Of a stretch of 64,000 nt of DNA, positions 37,753-47,917 are shown one piece after another (within the stretch, counting starts at the first letter, position 1; every line of letters starts with the position of its first letter). The stretch spans positions 2,914,001 to 2,978,000 of the forward strand of contig CP025321.1 in the NCBI GenBank assembly GCA_004014935.1, read 5' to 3'. The position numbers were made by a program, and so were the translations under genes. This DNA is from Saccharomycopsis malanga (Eukaryota > Ascomycota > Saccharomycetes > Ascoideales > Saccharomycopsidaceae). Under the pieces are notes generated by a model, which searched no databases, was not told the origin of the DNA, and worked only from the letters and a program-made list of their open reading frames with translations.

Positions 37753-40500
37753 ATGACGCCTAAACCAAAAGCAGTATCAAACAAGAGAAGAAGATCTTCT
37801 TCAGGCGGGTCACAGAAGCGTCAAAGGTCTCAAAAATTAAAAGACGAGCAGCTGTCAAAGCCAGGTAAAGTTGTTTCGGCGAATAATTTGAACTGGAACA
37901 GTGTAAAGATCTCTAAATCTATAGACGTCGTGGAAGGTTTTTTCGGCCTTGAGGAAATTGAAGGCGTGGATGTGAAATATGTTGATGGACAAGCCCGTTT
38001 TGTTGTGAAAGATGATTCTAAAGTTAAGGCTGAAGAAGAACATGACAGTACTAAAGTAAAGAAAAATACATCGTTACTTACTAAAGAAGAAGAGGCTGAA
38101 CTCGAGAAGCAGGATAAAGAAAGAAGCTTAAAAAGAGTTGATACCATCAAACAAAAGACTGACAAAAAAAAGATACAAGAAGGAGAACTACTTAAACAAG
38201 ATTCAGAAGAAGACGAAGAAGAAGAGTTCACTGGTTTTAGCGATGGAGAACATGAAGAGGATGCAGTGGCTACCCAACAGCCGTTGACCATTTTGTCTGA
38301 TGACGAAGAGATCAAAGATGGCGGTTCCAAACCGGAAAGCGAAGACGAGATCGACGAAGATCTTTTGGAAGATTATAAAGAGAATCTCCATTCTAATCAA
38401 TTGACCAACATTATAGATGAAGATGATGACATAAATAGCGTTCAGCTTGATCCTGAGTTTGTGGAAAATTGGTCCGATAGATCTCTCAGTAGATACACTT
38501 TGAATGCTCTTTCCAAGTTGAATTTCAAAGTGCCTACAGAGGTTCAGAAACAGTGTATACCAGTAGCAATAGGGAACCATGATATTATCGGTAAGGCTTC
38601 TACAGGCTCCGGCAAAACTCTTGCGTACGGTGTCCCTTTGTTAGAAAGATTTTTGCTCAGACTTAAAGAGAATGAGAATAAGCCACTTTCCGCACCAGTG
38701 GGAATTATATTTACCCCCACTAGAGAATTGGCCAAGCAAGTGTATAATCATTTGATAAAAGTAGTAGAACACTATCCACTAAAGAATCCAAAGAGCTTGA
38801 TTGTATCAATCACAGGCGGCCTCTCCATTCAAAAACAAGAAAGATTGTTGACCTACAACCCTGGCGTTATCATTGCCACTCCTGGCCGTTTACTTGAGAT
38901 CATCGAGATGGACAATAATGACATATTAAACAAGTTGTCCAAGATTGAAATGCTTACCTTAGATGAAGCCGACAGATTGTTACAGGATGGTCATTTTGGA
39001 GAAATGGAAAAAATTATTGAGGTGTTGAATAAAATTAGAATGCAAAATCATTATAGAAAATGGCAAACTTTGGTGTTTTCCGCCACTTTCTCCAAGGATT
39101 TGTTTCACAAATTAGATAAAAATATCAAGAAGAACACAGATGGTAAGAAGACTAAAAGTAAAAAAGCACCAAAGAAAAACAAGTTTCCAATGACAGAATC
39201 TATCACAGATGATAGTGAAATCATATCATTTTTGAAAACTAAACTACAGTTTAAAGACAAAGAACCTAAGCTTGTAAATGTCAATCCAAGGGAAATCGTT
39301 TCTGGTACGATTTCAGAAGCGCTTATTGAATGCGATGGCACAAGTCGTGATTTGTATTTATATTATTTTCTTATCATGTATACTGGCTCCACTTTAATTT
39401 TCACAAACTCCATTGATTCTGTCAAAAGGCTCAATTCGTTTTTGAAGTTCCTTAATATTAGAGCTTATAGTATACATTCTTCTATGATGCAGAAACAAAG
39501 ATTGAAAAATTTGGAAAATTTCCAAAAGAGTTGTGCTCATGTTAAGGGCTCTAGCACTAAAAAGGAAACGGTGGTCTTGATTGCTACTGATGTTGCTGCC
39601 AGAGGGCTTGATATTCCAAATATTGATCACGTTGTTCATTATCATTTGCCACGTTCTGCTGATTTATACATCCATAGATCTGGCAGAACTGGAAGAGCCG
39701 GAAATGAAGGTGTTTCTATTATGTTATGTTCGCCTCAAGAAGCGGGCGGTCCTTTGAGAAGACTCCGTGCTCTTATTATGGACGAGTCAATGAAAATGGA
39801 GAAGAAAGCGTTGAAACAAAACTCCAAAGATAAAGTTTTTGATAAAGCTTTGCTTTCTAAATTTCAGCATTTGAATGACGATGTCAAGTTATTGCCTATT
39901 GAAGTTAGCATTTTAGACCAATTGAAAGAACGTTCAGACATCGCAACTGAATTGGCAGAGTCTGATGTGTCCAAACATTCTCTCTCCAAAGAAGATTCAT
40001 GGGTCAGCAAGCTTGCAAAAGACCTCGAAGTTGACGATATCTCTGATTTGGAAGACGAAACCTTACGCAAAAACAGAAATAAAAAGCAGAATAAAACCCT
40101 TGATAGCAGAGTATTGCAGGAGAAAAAGTTTCAGTTGAACAAACTTCTTAAAGAAAAACTCCGTTTTGGCGCAGGTTCCAGAAAATATATCAGTAATGGT
40201 TCCTTAAATATGGCTGATGTTATTCTCAAGGGCAAAGGACACGATAATATTGTGGGCTACAACTCTGTTGACGTCATAGATGTTATAAAGAAATCTCGTA
40301 ACCACCAGGACCGGTTGCAAAGGTTGCAAGAGCAAAAAGAAGCTCAGAAAGACAAGATCAAGGAACGCAAGTTGAACAAGGATAAAAAGAAGGACGCTAG
40401 AAAGGACGTTAAAAGAAAAAAGTTGGAGAAAACGTTTGGCAATGGAGGAAATGCAGACGATGAAGATGACGACGACTATGAAGACGAAGATGAAGAGTAG
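37753..40500 (+). CDS. MAK5: DEAD-box helicase Mak5, 60S ribosome biogenesis
   Basis: 915 aa nucleolar RNA helicase required for 60S subunit assembly. The family-specific N-terminal block (LNWNSVKISKSIDVVEGFFG) lies at residues 46-65. A long acidic region follows (140-235). The Q-motif region is near 250-272, Walker A ASTGSGKT at 282-289, PTREL near 322, DEAD at 404-407, SAT after LVF near 440, and HRSGRTGRAG in the second domain. A Lys-rich stretch separates the SAT motif from the second domain, as in Mak5/DDX24. The tail ends in a Lys-rich coil and an Asp/Glu run. Confidence 0.95.
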   Translation: MTPKPKAVSNKRRRSSSGGSQKRQRSQKLKDEQLSKPGKVVSANNLNWNSVKISKSIDVVEGFFGLEEIEGVDVKYVDGQARFVVKDDSKVKAEEEHDSTKVKKNTSLLTKEEEAELEKQDKERSLKRVDTIKQKTDKKKIQEGELLKQDSEEDEEEEFTGFSDGEHEEDAVATQQPLTILSDDEEIKDGGSKPESEDEIDEDLLEDYKENLHSNQLTNIIDEDDDINSVQLDPEFVENWSDRSLSRYTLNALSKLNFKVPTEVQKQCIPVAIGNHDIIGKASTGSGKTLAYGVPLLERFLLRLKENENKPLSAPVGIIFTPTRELAKQVYNHLIKVVEHYPLKNPKSLIVSITGGLSIQKQERLLTYNPGVIIATPGRLLEIIEMDNNDILNKLSKIEMLTLDEADRLLQDGHFGEMEKIIEVLNKIRMQNHYRKWQTLVFSATFSKDLFHKLDKNIKKNTDGKKTKSKKAPKKNKFPMTESITDDSEIISFLKTKLQFKDKEPKLVNVNPREIVSGTISEALIECDGTSRDLYLYYFLIMYTGSTLIFTNSIDSVKRLNSFLKFLNIRAYSIHSSMMQKQRLKNLENFQKSCAHVKGSSTKKETVVLIATDVAARGLDIPNIDHVVHYHLPRSADLYIHRSGRTGRAGNEGVSIMLCSPQEAGGPLRRLRALIMDESMKMEKKALKQNSKDKVFDKALLSKFQHLNDDVKLLPIEVSILDQLKERSDIATELAESDVSKHSLSKEDSWVSKLAKDLEVDDISDLEDETLRKNRNKKQNKTLDSRVLQEKKFQLNKLLKEKLRFGAGSRKYISNGSLNMADVILKGKGHDNIVGYNSVDVIDVIKKSRNHQDRLQRLQEQKEAQKDKIKERKLNKDKKKDARKDVKRKKLEKTFGNGGNADDEDDDDYEDEDEE

Positions 40501-41310
40501 TCTAGCCTGTATGTATTAAAGTCTGTATTGTTTGTTTTATATGATTTGATTGTATAACATATCACACTATACCTGCGACCGTTTGTAGAAGTTTTTTTGT
40601 AAAATTGTTGAGTGTAATTATTATGAATAGTGACAGGTATCTTTTAGTTGCATTTACATAGTGTATTGATAATGAAGATTTTAGCAAAGAGGGAAAATTT
40701 ACATAGTTACTAATCGAGGAATGGAAAAACCTGTTTACTGAAAAGGTACTCTGGAAATGAATTGGTATCTTGGAAAAAAAAGTAAATAAGATAAGGGGTT
40801 ATGGTTCCGCAGTATATGCCCTAACACTACATAAACCATCCTTCGATAGAGTTTGATACTTACCTACAGGAATTCAACTAATAGAAGAACTAAGTACCAG
40901 TCTCAAAAACTTAGAAAGACTGCCAACTTTATGACATCAAAGTTGCCGTTAAAGTGCCAAAGTCAAAAGTTCACTACACAATGAAAACTTTCAGCTGACA
41001 TCATCATCACTTCTAATAAATTCACACCCTTAGAAGGGAACTTCAATATTTCTCATGTTGAAGATTTACTCCCACTATATATGCTTACACGCACGGCGCA
41101 CACCATCACTTCAAACCATTACACTTGACCCTCTCGTTGATAATAATTTTTCACTAAGCAATCGATAGTATACGTATTAGATATTGAGTGGAACTAGTGT
41201 ATCAATCAGAACAACGTTTCTAGACGCTATAGGGCTTAGCGTACGGTTTGCGAATTAAATTCTGAGCACTGCAAATCGCCACACTTGAGCATACAATAGA
41301 TACTGTTGCC
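40501..41310. other. Intergenic between MAK5 and SPF1
   Basis: 0.8 kb tandem spacer, AT-rich. No gene or repeat recognised. Confidence 0.45.
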
Positions 41311-44300
41311 ATGAGTTCTCTGGGGTCGAAAACCCTGGAAAAAAGCCTGGGCGAGGCGGCCATTACTAAAGGGTCTTTGCCATCGGTGGTTGATGCCAAA
41401 TATGGAATCCAGTCCACCCAGCTATTGAGACCATCGAGTTTGTTGAGCCGTCCTGCTGCCCTTTATGCTTTGTTTGCATACCCTGCGTTTGCCCATGTGT
41501 ATTACAATCATTATGACGCTTATATTGTGGGGTCCGAGTGGACTTTTGTCTATACTGTTGCCTTATTGTCGGTTCATGCTTTATTTCTTCTTGCTCCACA
41601 TTGGGACATCTCTTTGGACGCACGGTTCAATTATGCAAGTGTCAAGTATATTGACGAAGCATCACATGTGTTGATCCATCCATTGCCTAACCGTGGCGTG
41701 GGTGCTATTGTCAGAATTCATCGTAATCGTTTTGAAGATGGAAAAGAGCAAACCACCTTTATTTTCCAACAACGTCGTTTCTTGCTTGACCCTAACAAAG
41801 GCACTTTCAAGCCACCTGAGTTTTTGATTGATTCTCCTACCGCTAAGATTAAGGAGTTTAAACATAATAAAGGTTTCACCAGTGCAGAAAAAATTGCTGC
41901 TGATTTGAAACTTTATGGCGAAAACAAGTTCAACATTCCTATCCCTACCTTTTTGGAATTGTTCTATGAGCATGCTGTGGCTCCATTCTTTGTTTTCCAA
42001 GTTTTTTGTGTAGTATTGTGGATGATGGATGATTCTTGGTACTTTTCTCTTTTTTCTTTGTTCATGCTTGTTTCTTTTGAAGGAACTACTGTTTTCCAAA
42101 GAAGGAACACCATGAATGAGTTTAGATCCATGGGTATCAAGCCTTTTGATATCTACGCTTATCGTTTATCAAAATGGATGAAAGTAAGAACCAACGAGCT
42201 TTTGCCTGGTGATTTGGTTTCTATCGTAAGAAATAATGATGAAACCTCTGTTCCATGTGATTTGGTCTTGATCGACGGCACTGCCATTGTCAATGAGGCA
42301 ATGTTGTCTGGTGAAAGTACACCATTGTTGAAAGAGTCTATCAAGTTGAGAACTGACGACGATATCTTTGATGCTGAAGGAATTGATAAAAACTCCATTT
42401 TACATGGTGGTACCAATGTTTTACAAATTACTGCTCCTACTGATTCGTCCATTCCTAGACCTCCTGATGACGGTGCCTTGGCTGTTGTGGCCAAAACTGG
42501 TTTCGAGACCTCCCAGGGAAGTTTGGTCAGAGTGATGATTTTCAGCTCTGAAAGAATCTCTGTTGGTAACAAGGAATCATTGTATTTTATCTTGTTCTTG
42601 TTGGTATTTGCTATAGCAGCATCTCGTTTTGTTTGGGTTGAAGGTACTAAGATGGGAAGAAAACAATCCAAGTTGATTTTGGATTGTATTTTGATCATCA
42701 CTTCTGTTGTCCCTCCTGAATTGCCCATGGAACTTACTATGGCCGTCAACAATTCTTTGGCTGCTTTGAGTAAGTTTTACATCTATTGTACTGAACCTTT
42801 CAGAATCCCAATGGCCGGCAGGATCGATGTTTGCTGTTTCGATAAGACTGGTACCTTGACAGGTGAAGATTTGGTGTTTGAAGGTTTGGCTGGTTTTAAT
42901 AAGGCTGATAGTAGACACTTGTATAAGTGTTTTGAAGCAGAAGTTCCTGCTGTCACTAACTACATTCTAGGATCAGCACATGCTTTGGTCAGATTAGACG
43001 ACGGCGATTTGGTTGGTGATCCTATGGAACAAGCCACTTTGAAGGCTAGTGGTTGGAAACTTTCGGATTCTAAGAAAAATATTGTGGAAAGAGACACCAG
43101 GTACTTGACCAGACATAAGGTTGTTGAAGCTAAAGATTTGCCAAAGATCAGTAATGACAAGATTAAAATTTTAAGAAGATTCCAGTTTAGTTCTGCTTTA
43201 AAAAGATCTTCCACCATCTCCACCATCTCCAATACTAACAAAACCTTGGTTAGTGTCAAAGGTGCTCCTGAAACCATTAAACAAAGACTTGTGGATGCTC
43301 CTGTTAATTATGAAGAGGTGTACAAATCATTCACCCGTTCTGGTTCCAGAGTCTTGGCTTTGGCTTACAAGTACTTGGATGACAATATCAGTACTGCCAA
43401 ATTGAATAGTATTAAGCGTGAAGAAGTTGAAACTAAATTGACCTTTGGTGGATTTATTGTGTTCCATTGTCCTATGAAGCTGGATGCCATTGAGACTATT
43501 GATATGTTAAACAAATCGTCCCATCGTTGTATAATGATCACAGGTGACAACCCATTGACTGCGGTGCATGTTGCCAAAGAAGTGGATATTGCTGGTAAAA
43601 GAAAGAAGGTTTTGATTTTAGACACATCTGACGAATACGATCATATCACTAAAAGTTTGGTTTGGCGTGATGTTGATGAAGAACATGTTGTTCCATTTGA
43701 TCCCAAGACGGACAAGATTGATGCTGAATACTTTAAGAAATACGATATTTGTTTGACCGGTTCTGCTTTAAGCCTGCTCATGTCTCATGAACAATTGAGG
43801 GATTTGATAAGACATACATGGGTCTACGCTAGAACCTCTCCTGTTCAAAAAGAATTTTTGGTTACCAGTTTGAAAAACATGGGTTACAACACTTTAATGT
43901 GCGGTGATGGTACAAATGATGTTGGTGCTTTGAAACAAGCACATGTTGGAATTGCTTTGTTGAATGGTACAGAAGAAGGTATGAAGAAAATGCAAGAGAA
44001 CCGTAAGATCCAAGCTTCTCAAAGAGTTTACGAATCTCAAAAAGCCTTGATGCAAAGATGGAACCAAAAGCCCCCACCAGTGCCTTTGGTCATTGCCCAT
44101 TTATATCCTCCTGGCCCAGCTAACCCACACTACTTGAAGGCCATGGCCCAAAGAGGTGTTGAAATCACTGATGAACAGCGGTTGGAAATAATTGCACAAA
44201 CCTCTGCGGGAGCCACCACAGCAACTGGACGTCCAAGCAATATGGGAGGCAAGCCTGGCGGCATTGCCGATCAATTGATGGGTTCTTTAAAAGAAATGGA

Positions 44301-45096
44301 AGAGGAAGAAGAAGCCCCTACATTGAAATTGGGTGATGCTTCTGTTGCTGCTCCTTTCACTTCTAAATTGTCCAGTGTTGCTACTGTCACTAACGTCATT
44401 CGTCAAGGCCGTTGTGCTTTGGTATCTACTATCCAAATGTACAAAATCCTTGCTTTGAATTGTTTGATCAGTGCTTATTCGTTGTCTGTCATTTACTTGG
44501 CTGGTGTGAAATTTGGAGATGGTCAACAAACCGCTTCTGGATTATTACTTTCTGTCTGTTTCCTTAGTATCTCTAAAGGTAAGCCGCTCAAGACTTTGTC
44601 TAAAGAAAGACCACAGCCTGGTATCTTCAATATTTACATCATGGGATCCATTTTAGGTCAGTTTGCTGTTCATATTTTGTCTCTTGTCTATGTTACCAGG
44701 GAAATCTACAAGTTGGAACCAAGAGAACCACAACTTGACTTGGAGAAGGAATTCTCCCCATCCTTATTGAACACTGGTATTTTCTTAATTCAACTTGTCC
44801 AGCAAGTGTCGACATTTGCTGTTAACTATATTGGTGCGCCATTTAAGGAGAACATCCGTGATAATAAGGGTATGTATTATGGTATCTTGGGTGTTGCCGG
44901 TCTTGCCTTTGCTGGTTCTACCGAATTTTTCCCAGAATTGAATGAGGCAATCAAATTTGTCAAGATGTCTGACGAGTTCAAAGTTAAGTTGACCGTTTCC
45001 ATGATCTTGGATTTTGGACTTTCCTGGTTGATCGAAAATGGATTAAAATACTTTTTCATGGACTACAAACCAGCAGATATTGCCATCCAGGATTGA
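41311..45096 (+). CDS. SPF1: P5A-type ER P-type ATPase Spf1 (1261 aa)
   Basis: ER membrane ATPase that dislocates mis-inserted transmembrane helices. Motifs in order: actuator MLSGES (331-336); the P5A signature PPELPMEL (468-475) in the membrane domain; phosphorylation site D511 in DKTGTLTG; MITGDNPLTA; and hinge GDGTND (about 865-870). Hydrophobic spans at both ends fit about 12 helices. Five CTG codons (4, 9, 13, 724 and 822) matter for decoding; the last two lie at positions not conserved as Leu in homologues as I recall them. Confidence 0.95.
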   Translation: MSSLGSKTLEKSLGEAAITKGSLPSVVDAKYGIQSTQLLRPSSLLSRPAALYALFAYPAFAHVYYNHYDAYIVGSEWTFVYTVALLSVHALFLLAPHWDISLDARFNYASVKYIDEASHVLIHPLPNRGVGAIVRIHRNRFEDGKEQTTFIFQQRRFLLDPNKGTFKPPEFLIDSPTAKIKEFKHNKGFTSAEKIAADLKLYGENKFNIPIPTFLELFYEHAVAPFFVFQVFCVVLWMMDDSWYFSLFSLFMLVSFEGTTVFQRRNTMNEFRSMGIKPFDIYAYRLSKWMKVRTNELLPGDLVSIVRNNDETSVPCDLVLIDGTAIVNEAMLSGESTPLLKESIKLRTDDDIFDAEGIDKNSILHGGTNVLQITAPTDSSIPRPPDDGALAVVAKTGFETSQGSLVRVMIFSSERISVGNKESLYFILFLLVFAIAASRFVWVEGTKMGRKQSKLILDCILIITSVVPPELPMELTMAVNNSLAALSKFYIYCTEPFRIPMAGRIDVCCFDKTGTLTGEDLVFEGLAGFNKADSRHLYKCFEAEVPAVTNYILGSAHALVRLDDGDLVGDPMEQATLKASGWKLSDSKKNIVERDTRYLTRHKVVEAKDLPKISNDKIKILRRFQFSSALKRSSTISTISNTNKTLVSVKGAPETIKQRLVDAPVNYEEVYKSFTRSGSRVLALAYKYLDDNISTAKLNSIKREEVETKLTFGGFIVFHCPMKLDAIETIDMLNKSSHRCIMITGDNPLTAVHVAKEVDIAGKRKKVLILDTSDEYDHITKSLVWRDVDEEHVVPFDPKTDKIDAEYFKKYDICLTGSALSLLMSHEQLRDLIRHTWVYARTSPVQKEFLVTSLKNMGYNTLMCGDGTNDVGALKQAHVGIALLNGTEEGMKKMQENRKIQASQRVYESQKALMQRWNQKPPPVPLVIAHLYPPGPANPHYLKAMAQRGVEITDEQRLEIIAQTSAGATTATGRPSNMGGKPGGIADQLMGSLKEMEEEEEAPTLKLGDASVAAPFTSKLSSVATVTNVIRQGRCALVSTIQMYKILALNCLISAYSLSVIYLAGVKFGDGQQTASGLLLSVCFLSISKGKPLKTLSKERPQPGIFNIYIMGSILGQFAVHILSLVYVTREIYKLEPREPQLDLEKEFSPSLLNTGIFLIQLVQQVSTFAVNYIGAPFKENIRDNKGMYYGILGVAGLAFAGSTEFFPELNEAIKFVKMSDEFKVKLTVSMILDFGLSWLIENGLKYFFMDYKPADIAIQD

Positions 45097-45785
45097 TTAA
45101 AATTAGTTGATAAAAGATAAATTACTTTGTTTTCACCATTTATATGTTTACATAAACAAATACACAAGTTTAAGTTAGCACAAGTGTACCTAATAAGCAA
45201 CCTATCGAGAGAGAAATGACCAAATATAGTTTGATTTTGCAATAAGGATGTAAATTTTATGGTAATTATTATTTATTATGAAAATCATTTTTTGCGCACC
45301 AATATTTACTATTTACTGAATTGTTTCAATTTGAACATCAATGTTCGAAATTTCTGATTTTCGTACTTTGTTTGGCAGTCTCTTTAGTTTGAATGTCATA
45401 TTTTCGAAAACACAATTTCTCGGTTCATTTACTATCTTGCACAGACAATATTATAATAGTCATTCTTGAGCTATCATTAGATCGATTTTCATGATTATAA
45501 CCCGAAATTTTCCCTATTTGCTTGTTAGTGATATTAATGACACAGATAGGTTTGAACATTCGTTTTCCATACCATTACAGTAGAGCAAAATTTTGCTTTT
45601 CACATAGTTGAATGAACTAAATAAGCCCCAATTTTCCTCAAACTTACATGAAAAAAGAAGCCTATTATAATAAAGCTCCACGCAAGATACAATCTTACAT
45701 CAACATAACGTCGGCCAAACTAAGCCATCAATGTATATTAAAACTATTTCTGATAGTAATTCCAGTTGTTTCACTCAAAAGTTTT
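45097..45785. other. Convergent intergenic region
   Basis: 0.69 kb of AT-rich DNA between the SPF1 and GID8 3' ends. No gene seen. Confidence 0.45.
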
Positions 45786-47222
45786 TCAACCCTCAATACT
45801 AAGCAATTTTTCCAAGTCTACTCTTGGGACACTACACTGTTCCATATCGTTAAACACATTTTCGCTCCATATCCACAAGTTGATCAATTGTTTGAACTTT
45901 GAATTAACATTATTAGCTAAATAATGATTGTTCAATTCTTCTGCAGCATTAAGAGCATCGGTATCCGCACCACCCTGTCCCAGAGCCTCATTAGCTTTAC
46001 TACTTTCTTCCTCATTATTATCACCATCATCGAACAATAATTCATCAATGTTATTATGTTTGTTTTTATGGTTGCCCATTTCTTCATCCCCGTCAAGGTC
46101 TTGATTATTATCATCACTATCGCTATCTGTATCGTAAAAAACATAATTGTTTCTGTATTTTGATCCTTCATTGTTATTCATATAATCATTACTCAATGTA
46201 GATCTACTGTTCAAACTGTTAATGGCAAGCGCCGAGCCAGCATCCAATGTGGTAGCTGATGGAACAGTAGCGGAAATAGAAGGGTTTACTAAAGAAGAGC
46301 TTCCAGCATCGGTGACCACATTATGAGAGCTTGCCAGGGTCAAATAGCGTGAGTTATAGTTCAAGATTGCATTGTTGATAAGATTGAATACCTCATTCTT
46401 GAAGTTTTTGTTATTAATTAAATTCAAAAGCTCCTTAGGTAAATTTTGAGACAGGTCATTATTTTGAAAATCCTTAAAGTCAAATAATAAAAGACACATC
46501 GAAAGTTCCAATTCATGGAGAAAAAACTTGTTTTTGATAGCCTTGTGGAATAATTTATCTTTAACAAAAGATATTATAGTGTTGAAGAATTGTTGTTCCT
46601 TACGCAATTCTTCCGTGGATATCTTGGAACCGGCCACTGATGACTTTCTTCTGTTTCTCTTTTTGTCTGTTAACGAGGAAGTAGACGATAAACGTCTCTT
46701 ACGCTTGGAATTATCAGAGATAGACTTCTTTCTTCCAGAAATGGAGTTTTTTCTAGTACCCCCTTCTGGTTGAACTCCACTATTGCTATTGCTATTTTCA
46801 CGCTGATGCTTCTTAATAATTTCAATGAGGTTCAATAGTAAAATCTTAAAGTATAAAAAGTCATTGTTTTCCAATAAGAATGGATAATATTCATTTAGCT
46901 TGGTGATAATAGTGGAGATTTCATTTTTAAGTAATAATAACTTGATTTCATTTCTTTGTTTGATTGATTGAAGCCCATTAATCAAAGAAGAGTATTTCTC
47001 CCCAGAGACACTTCCCCCTACACCAAGTTTCAGTTGTGATGCTTTATGTCCATTATAACTTCCAATATTAAGGAGATCAAACCCGATCTCTTTGGAGAAC
47101 TTGATAGCCGCTGTTTCGTAGCCTTCTACTATCAAATAGTTTAGAATCAAATTGTTGAGCCGCGTTTTGTTCACACTTTGTAACTCTATTTGTTTTATAT
47201 CATTAGCGTATTTGTACTCCAT
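45786..47222 (-). CDS. GID8: GID/CTLH E3 ligase subunit Gid8 (478 aa)
   Basis: Scaffold subunit of the GID ubiquitin ligase that degrades gluconeogenic enzymes. LisH lies at about residues 20-52 (LNNLILNYLIVEGYETAAIK), followed by CTLH (SSLINGLQSIKQRNEIKLLL), and a CRA-like C-terminal part interrupted by low-complexity Asn/Asp/Glu tracts. A basic insert at about 150-200 (SGRKKSISDNSKRKRRLSS) is unusual for the family and could be a regulatory loop. Confidence 0.88.
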   Translation of the reverse strand: MEYKYANDIKQIELQSVNKTRLNNLILNYLIVEGYETAAIKFSKEIGFDLLNIGSYNGHKASQLKLGVGGSVSGEKYSSLINGLQSIKQRNEIKLLLLKNEISTIITKLNEYYPFLLENNDFLYFKILLLNLIEIIKKHQRENSNSNSGVQPEGGTRKNSISGRKKSISDNSKRKRRLSSTSSLTDKKRNRRKSSVAGSKISTEELRKEQQFFNTIISFVKDKLFHKAIKNKFFLHELELSMCLLLFDFKDFQNNDLSQNLPKELLNLINNKNFKNEVFNLINNAILNYNSRYLTLASSHNVVTDAGSSSLVNPSISATVPSATTLDAGSALAINSLNSRSTLSNDYMNNNEGSKYRNNYVFYDTDSDSDDNNQDLDGDEEMGNHKNKHNNIDELLFDDGDNNEEESSKANEALGQGGADTDALNAAEELNNHYLANNVNSKFKQLINLWIWSENVFNDMEQCSVPRVDLEKLLSIEG

Positions 47223-47635
47223 GGTTGATATCTTTAACTGGTTTGAATTCTACTTTAATTAGTTGCTTATAGTTAAGAATAGAGTGCTTTAATAACTTAT
47301 ATCATGATGTCATTCCCCACCAAACGCGATGAGCTATTACCCTACCAATGAAATTTACGGGAATTTCATTATAAACTCTATGGCTTAACATAATTTTATC
47401 AATATATGCCCAGTATATACCGATATATACTACTGATATTATTGCTATCAGTTATCGAGATGCTCAGTAATTCAACTTGTATTAGTGTATTCCTGTACAA
47501 TGCGTAAAATGTAAAATAAGTTCGGGGTGAAACATACTGACTGTTACGGGCCAGTGATTTTAAATGGTAACCTCATACTAACAGCCAAGGCCAAATATAT
47601 TATGGCACAACTGTAGAAGGGGTAAGTAATAACAA
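47223..47635. promoter_or_regulatory. GID8 upstream region
   Basis: AT-rich, 0.4 kb. Contains TATATGCCCAGTATATACCGATATATAC near 47405-47432, an imperfect inverted-repeat-like stretch. No gene seen. Confidence 0.3.
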
Positions 47636-47797
47636 TTAGTTAAGAAGCTTGCGGTACCTTATGGCTGCAGCATTCCCTCGAGAATTAGCTTCTGTTTTCA
47701 TGTCGTTCAACGGAGCAAATAAGTTTTTTAATAAAAGGACTACGATACAACAAACAACAAATACAAAAACAGCTAGTAGCAACCATGTAGTGAACAT
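47636..47797 (-). CDS. Candidate 53-residue single-pass membrane protein
   Basis: ATG-to-TAA frame of 53 codons lying 120 bp after the RAV1 stop. It reads MFTTWLLLAVFVFVVCCIVV, then a charged tail ending AAIRYRKLLN. The layout (very short lumenal N terminus, one 22-residue helix, basic cytosolic tail) is that of small tail- or signal-anchored proteins. No family is recognised and no intron is apparent. A frame of this length can arise by chance; the clean helix-plus-tail layout is the argument for it. Confidence 0.4.
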   Translation of the reverse strand: MFTTWLLLAVFVFVVCCIVVLLLKNLFAPLNDMKTEANSRGNAAAIRYRKLLN

Positions 47798-47917
47798 TGC
47801 ATCAAAGTGTATTATGTCTACTGAATGCTATAGCTTACTATTATACAGTCAGGTCTAAAATACATATACTTTTATTTCTTAGAAAATACAATATATAGTA
47901 CACAAGGCTGAAACGAA

